A DNA stretch of 43,416 nt, taken from contig JADKBZ010000025.1 in NCBI GenBank assembly GCA_016714815.1, positions 1 to 43,416 of the forward strand, in the 5' to 3' direction. The stretch comes from Holophagales bacterium (GTDB lineage Bacteria > Acidobacteriota > Thermoanaerobaculia > UBA5066). The notes beneath the pieces were generated by a model. That model worked only from the letters and a program-made list of their open reading frames with translations, ran no database searches and was not told where the DNA came from. A program made the translations under genes and the position numbers. Shown here in pieces: positions 40,651 to 43,416 of this stretch (positions are counted from its first letter, which is position 1; every line of letters starts with the position of its first letter).

Positions 40651-42062
40651 CCGCGCCCCACCCGGACGACTTTTCCCTCCTCGTCCTCCTCGAAGGGGAG
40701 ATGTCCGAGCTGGAGGCCGCGCGGCTGAGGCGCCACCTCGCGGGTTGCCCGGCCTGCGCCGCGGCCTACCGGGAGATCGAGAAGCTCGACCAGACACTCA
40801 AGTCGACCCTCCCCGGGCTCGAAGCGGCCCTGGCCGAACCCGAGCTGCCGGAGGGCGACACCTTTCGGTGTCGCCCCGACTGCGTCCGGCTCGACCGGCC
40901 GAGGCCCGGGGGCGAAGAAGCGATGCGGGAGATCTTCGCCGCCAGCCGAGAGGCTGCGGAGGTGAAGAGCCGCCTCCTGAACGCCGCGGCGGCCCCGGAA
41001 GAGGACCTCCGAGAGGCCCTCGCCGACCTCGACCTCCTCGCCCTCCGAGACCGCTACGGCCTCGGCTACGCCCTCGACGACGCCCTCTACAACATGGTCG
41101 AAGGCCCCGCTCGCTGGGCCCGCTTCGGCCGCGCCTCGACGGACCGCGTCCTCGAGGCCCGCTCCGACGGCCGGGCCTTCGATGCCCCCGCCGAGCGCGC
41201 CTACCCGCTCGACGACCTGCTCGGGCTTTCCTTGCTCGTGGATGGCAACGCGTGTCTCTGGTCCGGCGAGTTTCCCCGTGCCGGCCGGGTCCTTCGGCGC
41301 TCCTACGCAGCTTTCGCCCGCGGGTCCACATCCGAGCGGCGTCTTGCATCCGTCGAGCTCTTCGAAGGCCAGCGCCGGGCCTTCCTCGACCGCGCGACCG
41401 AGGCTCTTCACCTGATAGAACGGGCCCGGCTGTCATTCAAGGCGCTCGGCCTCGAAGACGAAGCGGCCAAGGCTGGCAATGCGCATGCCGTCGCACTCTC
41501 GTACCTCAGCCGGGACGAGGAAGCAATCGACGAACTCCGGGAGATCCTACCCGTCCTGGCGAGATATGAGCGCTGGAACGCCTACGTGGCGGCTCTCAAC
41601 GGACTCGGTACCTGTCTCCTCAACCTGGGCCGAATCGATGAGGCCCGCCGCGAGTATGCCCGCGCCCTTCGGCTCGTGGGACGCGACGCCCGACCAGCGG
41701 TTCACGCCTTCGTCAGGGCCAACCTCGCCAGGACCCTGTTCGAGGGAAAGCGTTACTCAGAGGCCGCCCGGGCCTCTGACGAGGCGGCCCGTCATTACTC
41801 GGCCCAGGGTTCGAAGGTCGACGAGCTGACGATGCGCCTGCTTCGAGTCGAGGCCCTGGCGCGGTCGGGCGAGTCGGTTCGGGCGCTAGAGGCCCTTTCC
41901 CGACTCTCTGAGGAGGTGGCGGCGCTCGGAGCGGCGGACCCGGAGATCCTGGCCTCTCTCGAAGCGGCCCTCGGGGGCGATCTCCCGGACGTCGATCTCG
42001 TCGAGACCCTTCGGAGCCGCGCCCAGGAGCAGATCTCGGAACGTCTCCGCCAAGCTGTCTAG
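40647..42062 (+). CDS. Zinc-finger (zf-HC2-like) anti-sigma candidate with TPR repeats
   Basis: 471 residues. The N-terminus SELEAARLRRHLAGCPACAA gives the anti-sigma zinc-binding pattern His30-x3-Cys34-x2-Cys37. The rest is helical: a middle region ending near YALDDALYNMVEGPARWARF, then TPR-like pairs (DRATEALHLIERARLSFKAL, AGNAHAVALSYLSRDEEAID, NGLGTCLLNLGRIDEARREY, RANLARTLFEGKRYSEAARA). No transmembrane segment is visible, unlike most ECF anti-sigma factors, so a cytoplasmic sensor that binds a protein or peptide through the TPRs is likely. It overlaps the sigma gene by 4 nt. Domain calls are good; anti-sigma function is inferred from motif and position. Confidence 0.8.
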   Translation: MTAPHPDDFSLLVLLEGEMSELEAARLRRHLAGCPACAAAYREIEKLDQTLKSTLPGLEAALAEPELPEGDTFRCRPDCVRLDRPRPGGEEAMREIFAASREAAEVKSRLLNAAAAPEEDLREALADLDLLALRDRYGLGYALDDALYNMVEGPARWARFGRASTDRVLEARSDGRAFDAPAERAYPLDDLLGLSLLVDGNACLWSGEFPRAGRVLRRSYAAFARGSTSERRLASVELFEGQRRAFLDRATEALHLIERARLSFKALGLEDEAAKAGNAHAVALSYLSRDEEAIDELREILPVLARYERWNAYVAALNGLGTCLLNLGRIDEARREYARALRLVGRDARPAVHAFVRANLARTLFEGKRYSEAARASDEAARHYSAQGSKVDELTMRLLRVEALARSGESVRALEALSRLSEEVAALGAADPEILASLEAALGGDLPDVDLVETLRSRAQEQISERLRQAV

Positions 42063-42079
42063 AAATATTTCGTCGCTCC

Positions 42080-42111
42080 TGTTGGAAGAACGGCCTTCTC
42101 GCGCAGCTTAG
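42080..42111 (+). promoter_or_regulatory. Second copy of the bipartite promoter-like element
   Basis: TGTTGGA (42080-42086), ten bases, then TCTCGCGCAGCTTAG (42097-42111). It matches the sigma-gene copy in 21 of 22 positions of the two blocks, while the 10-nt spacers differ. It lies about 70 nt before the GTG of the exported peptide gene. Conservation of blocks and spacing but not of spacer sequence argues for selection on a binding site rather than recent duplication. Confidence 0.62.
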
Positions 42112-42183
42112 GAGGCGAGGCACCTCGGAGAGCGCTCCCCGACGCCCTTATCGGACCCTCGAGAGAGGCTGAAGGAGGCCGTC

Positions 42184-42483
42184 GTGAAGAAGATAGTCGT
42201 ATCCATAGTCCTGGGCTTTGCCCTGCTCGCCGCGTGCCCGGTATCGGGTGCCGAGCAGAACCGTGCCGTGGAGCCGCGTTGGGGCCTCCGTTCGCAGAGG
42301 AACACCCCATCCTCGCCGCTCGACCTCGCCCGCTGGCTCGCCCGCCGATTGACCGAAGGGATGGGCCTCCTGCCCTCAGTCTCCCCAGTCCCATCGCCCG
42401 ATCCCAGCCCCGTGACCCCTCTTCCGCCCGTCACCCCGAACGAGGTCTGCGACCCCGAGCGGTCCCACTGCCCAACGGGCTGA
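42184..42483 (+). CDS. Small exported Pro-rich peptide of unknown function, probable sigma-factor target
   Basis: 99 residues from GTG 42184, with AAGGAGG five bases upstream. MKKIVVSIVLGFALLAACPV is an export signal. LLAAC would fit a lipobox (Cys18), while SGA before GluGln would fit signal peptidase I. A basic amphipathic part follows (LDLARWLARRLTEGMG), then a Pro/Ser/Thr-rich stretch (PVPSPDPSPVTPLPPVTP) and a terminal CDPERSHC with two Cys six residues apart. I recognise no family. The strong binding site, clean signal and promoter-like element shared with the sigma gene argue that it is real and co-regulated. Confidence 0.7.
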   Translation: MKKIVVSIVLGFALLAACPVSGAEQNRAVEPRWGLRSQRNTPSSPLDLARWLARRLTEGMGLLPSVSPVPSPDPSPVTPLPPVTPNEVCDPERSHCPTG

Positions 42484-42621
42484 TTTCAGGGAATAGACAG
42501 GCGGCCGCAGCCCGGGAGTCAGAGAGCGAGCAGGAAGAGCCCTCGCGCGCTGTCTCCCGGCTTCTCCCTTCGCGTCCGCCCGAGGGGCATCGGAACGGAG
42601 TTCCAGTCGCGCTCTCGTGCG
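42484..42621. other. Intergenic stretch without recognised feature
   Basis: I see no gene, clear hairpin or promoter in these 138 bases after the peptide gene. It leads into the fragment region, so the uncoded stretch from 42484 to the right edge, about 930 bases, holds only relics. Confidence 0.5.
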
Positions 42622-42990
42622 GTGAGAACGCAGACGGCGCTCCGCGGCGTCCACCCCGATGCCGTCGTCACCGTCGTCAGCGTGCATTGGCACCGCCCCG
42701 ACGCGTTGACCTTGATCTTCCGTCCACCAGGTGGAGGTCTCCGACCTGACGCGCCGGATGGTCAAGGAGAGTCTCCTCAAGTTCGACGGCCGGCCACCCT
42801 TCCCGGAGCGGATCGCCTACACGGTGCCATGCAAGCTCTCTGACGCCGAGGCCCATCGAAGACCGCGCCCTCGCCCACGAGGTGCTGGACTCGGGCCGCG
42901 TCGCCCGCGTCCGCGAGGATATGGAACGTGCCGAGGCACGGCGCCTCCAGCCGCGCTACATCGAGTCGCGCGGAGGCAGATCGACGAGGA
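42622..42990 (+). pseudogene. Fragments of a SNF2-type (DISARM/DUF3883-like) defence helicase
   Basis: Three pieces in different frames resemble, from memory, distant parts of one long helicase. 42622-42735 reads LRGVHPDAVVTVVSVHWHRP and DALTLIF, like the N-terminal part. 42731-42853 reads DLTRRMVKESLLKFDGRPPF and PERIAYTVPCKLSDAEA, like the segment after the ATPase lobes. 42852-42975 reads LAHEVLDSGRVARVREDMER and AEARRLQPRYIES, like the C-terminal region. Several hundred codons are missing between pieces, so this is a relic with internal deletions. A start or domain for a working protein is absent. The helicase family is inferred by recall and should be treated as moderate. Confidence 0.5.
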
Positions 42991-43119
42991 GACGAGGTCC
43001 GCGGCGGCAGAGCCCCCGACGGCAGGAGCGATTCCAGGGGCGCTACCGGTTGTGGCTCTGGCAGAGCCTCATCCTCCGCAGCCGGTGCTGGCGGTGTGTC
43101 ACCAACGGAATCCATGGGG

Positions 43120-43356
43120 CCGCGCCTCCCACGCCGCTTCCATGGAGTGGTGACGCTGGACCCGGCTCGCGCCGGAAGGGACGCGAGACGGATCGCAGAC
43201 GAGGCCATTTCACACTTCGCCGGGCTCGATGGAGCGAGCGTGACGGTGACGCTGGAGATCGAGGCGACGATTCCCGCCGGCGCTTCCGAGCAGCTCGTCA
43301 GGACGGTTACGGAGAACAGCCGACCGCTGAAACTCGGGAGCCGGTCTCGAGGATAG
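43120..43356 (+). pseudogene. C-terminal remnant of a DUF499 (anti-phage-associated) ATPase
   Basis: The frame ending at 43356 reads PRRFHGVVTLDPARAGRDAR, then RIADEAISHFAGL, VTVTLEIEATIPAGASEQLV and RTVTENSRPLKL. This is a close match to the conserved C-terminus of DUF499 proteins, large AAA-type ATPases found with DUF1156 methyltransferases and helicases in defence islands. The roughly 900 upstream residues of a normal member are absent; helicase fragments stand there instead. The tail after LKL (GSRSRG) is unusual. It is a non-functional remnant. Nothing was recognised from 43357 to the right edge. Confidence 0.62.
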
Positions 43357-43416
43357 CAGGGAGAGTCGAGCAGGAATGGCGGGCTGCCTCGGCTGTGCAG
43401 TGTCTGTCCGAGGAGG

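Noticed and set aside
42731..43153. An intact 140-residue gene at the right end
   Set aside because: Only its first 40 residues resemble a protein family and the rest is Arg/Pro-rich nonsense, so it is a helicase fragment.

Overview
The window is GC-rich, densely coded bacterial DNA from a Gram-negative organism: it has a tripartite RND efflux system with an outer-membrane component, a patatin protein with a predicted outer-membrane barrel, and several lipoprotein or Sec signals. The many secreted peptidases, the repeated secreted beta-sandwich domains and the DUF2911 protein resemble Acidobacteriota (Holophagae/Thermoanaerobaculia-like) genomes. That assignment is an impression from gene content, not a phylogenetic result. 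No rRNA, tRNA or CRISPR array was recognised.

Layout. 1-370: start of a DUF6165 gene leaving the left edge. 417-6693: a TetR-controlled efflux operon (regulator, lipoprotein adaptor, RND permease, outer-membrane factor) with a near-consensus promoter and an overlapping operator. The permease and outer-membrane factor share one open frame with a signal-peptide-like segment at the joint. 6722-27894: mostly single genes for envelope and secreted proteins, including GT-C type membrane proteins, SMI1/KNR4, SnoaL-like, patatin-barrel, a C45-type hydrolase beside an M1 peptidase, DUF2911, a GH43-like propeller and DUF1569. Convergent pairs are often separated by strong palindromes. 27300-27360 is a large, almost perfect hairpin that looks like a REP element. 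27921-29083 is an IS630-family element with TA duplication, inserted exactly at the stop codon of an M28 peptidase gene.

30963-39993 is the metabolic core: ord, ortA, ortB, oraS, oraE, a MutL/GlmL-like gene, orr and alr. Together they encode oxidative ornithine degradation. L-ornithine is racemised, D-ornithine is rearranged by the B12/PLP aminomutase to 2,4-diaminopentanoate, this is oxidatively deaminated to 2-amino-4-ketopentanoate, and CoA thiolysis gives acetyl-CoA and D-alanine. The terminal alanine racemase would return the D-alanine to the L pool.

40095-42483 is a compact regulatory locus: an ECF-type sigma factor, a soluble zinc-finger/TPR protein and a 99-residue exported Pro-rich peptide. 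The same bipartite element, with identical 10-nt spacing, lies in front of both the sigma gene and the peptide gene. This is the best candidate for an undescribed system here. 42622-43356 is a graveyard of fragments resembling a SNF2-type defence helicase and a DUF499 ATPase.

Several otherwise intact genes carry a single-nucleotide frame change (outer-membrane factor, secreted propeller protein, IS630 transposase twice, probably the end of ortB). Either the assembly contains indels or these genes are decaying; the sequence alone cannot decide.
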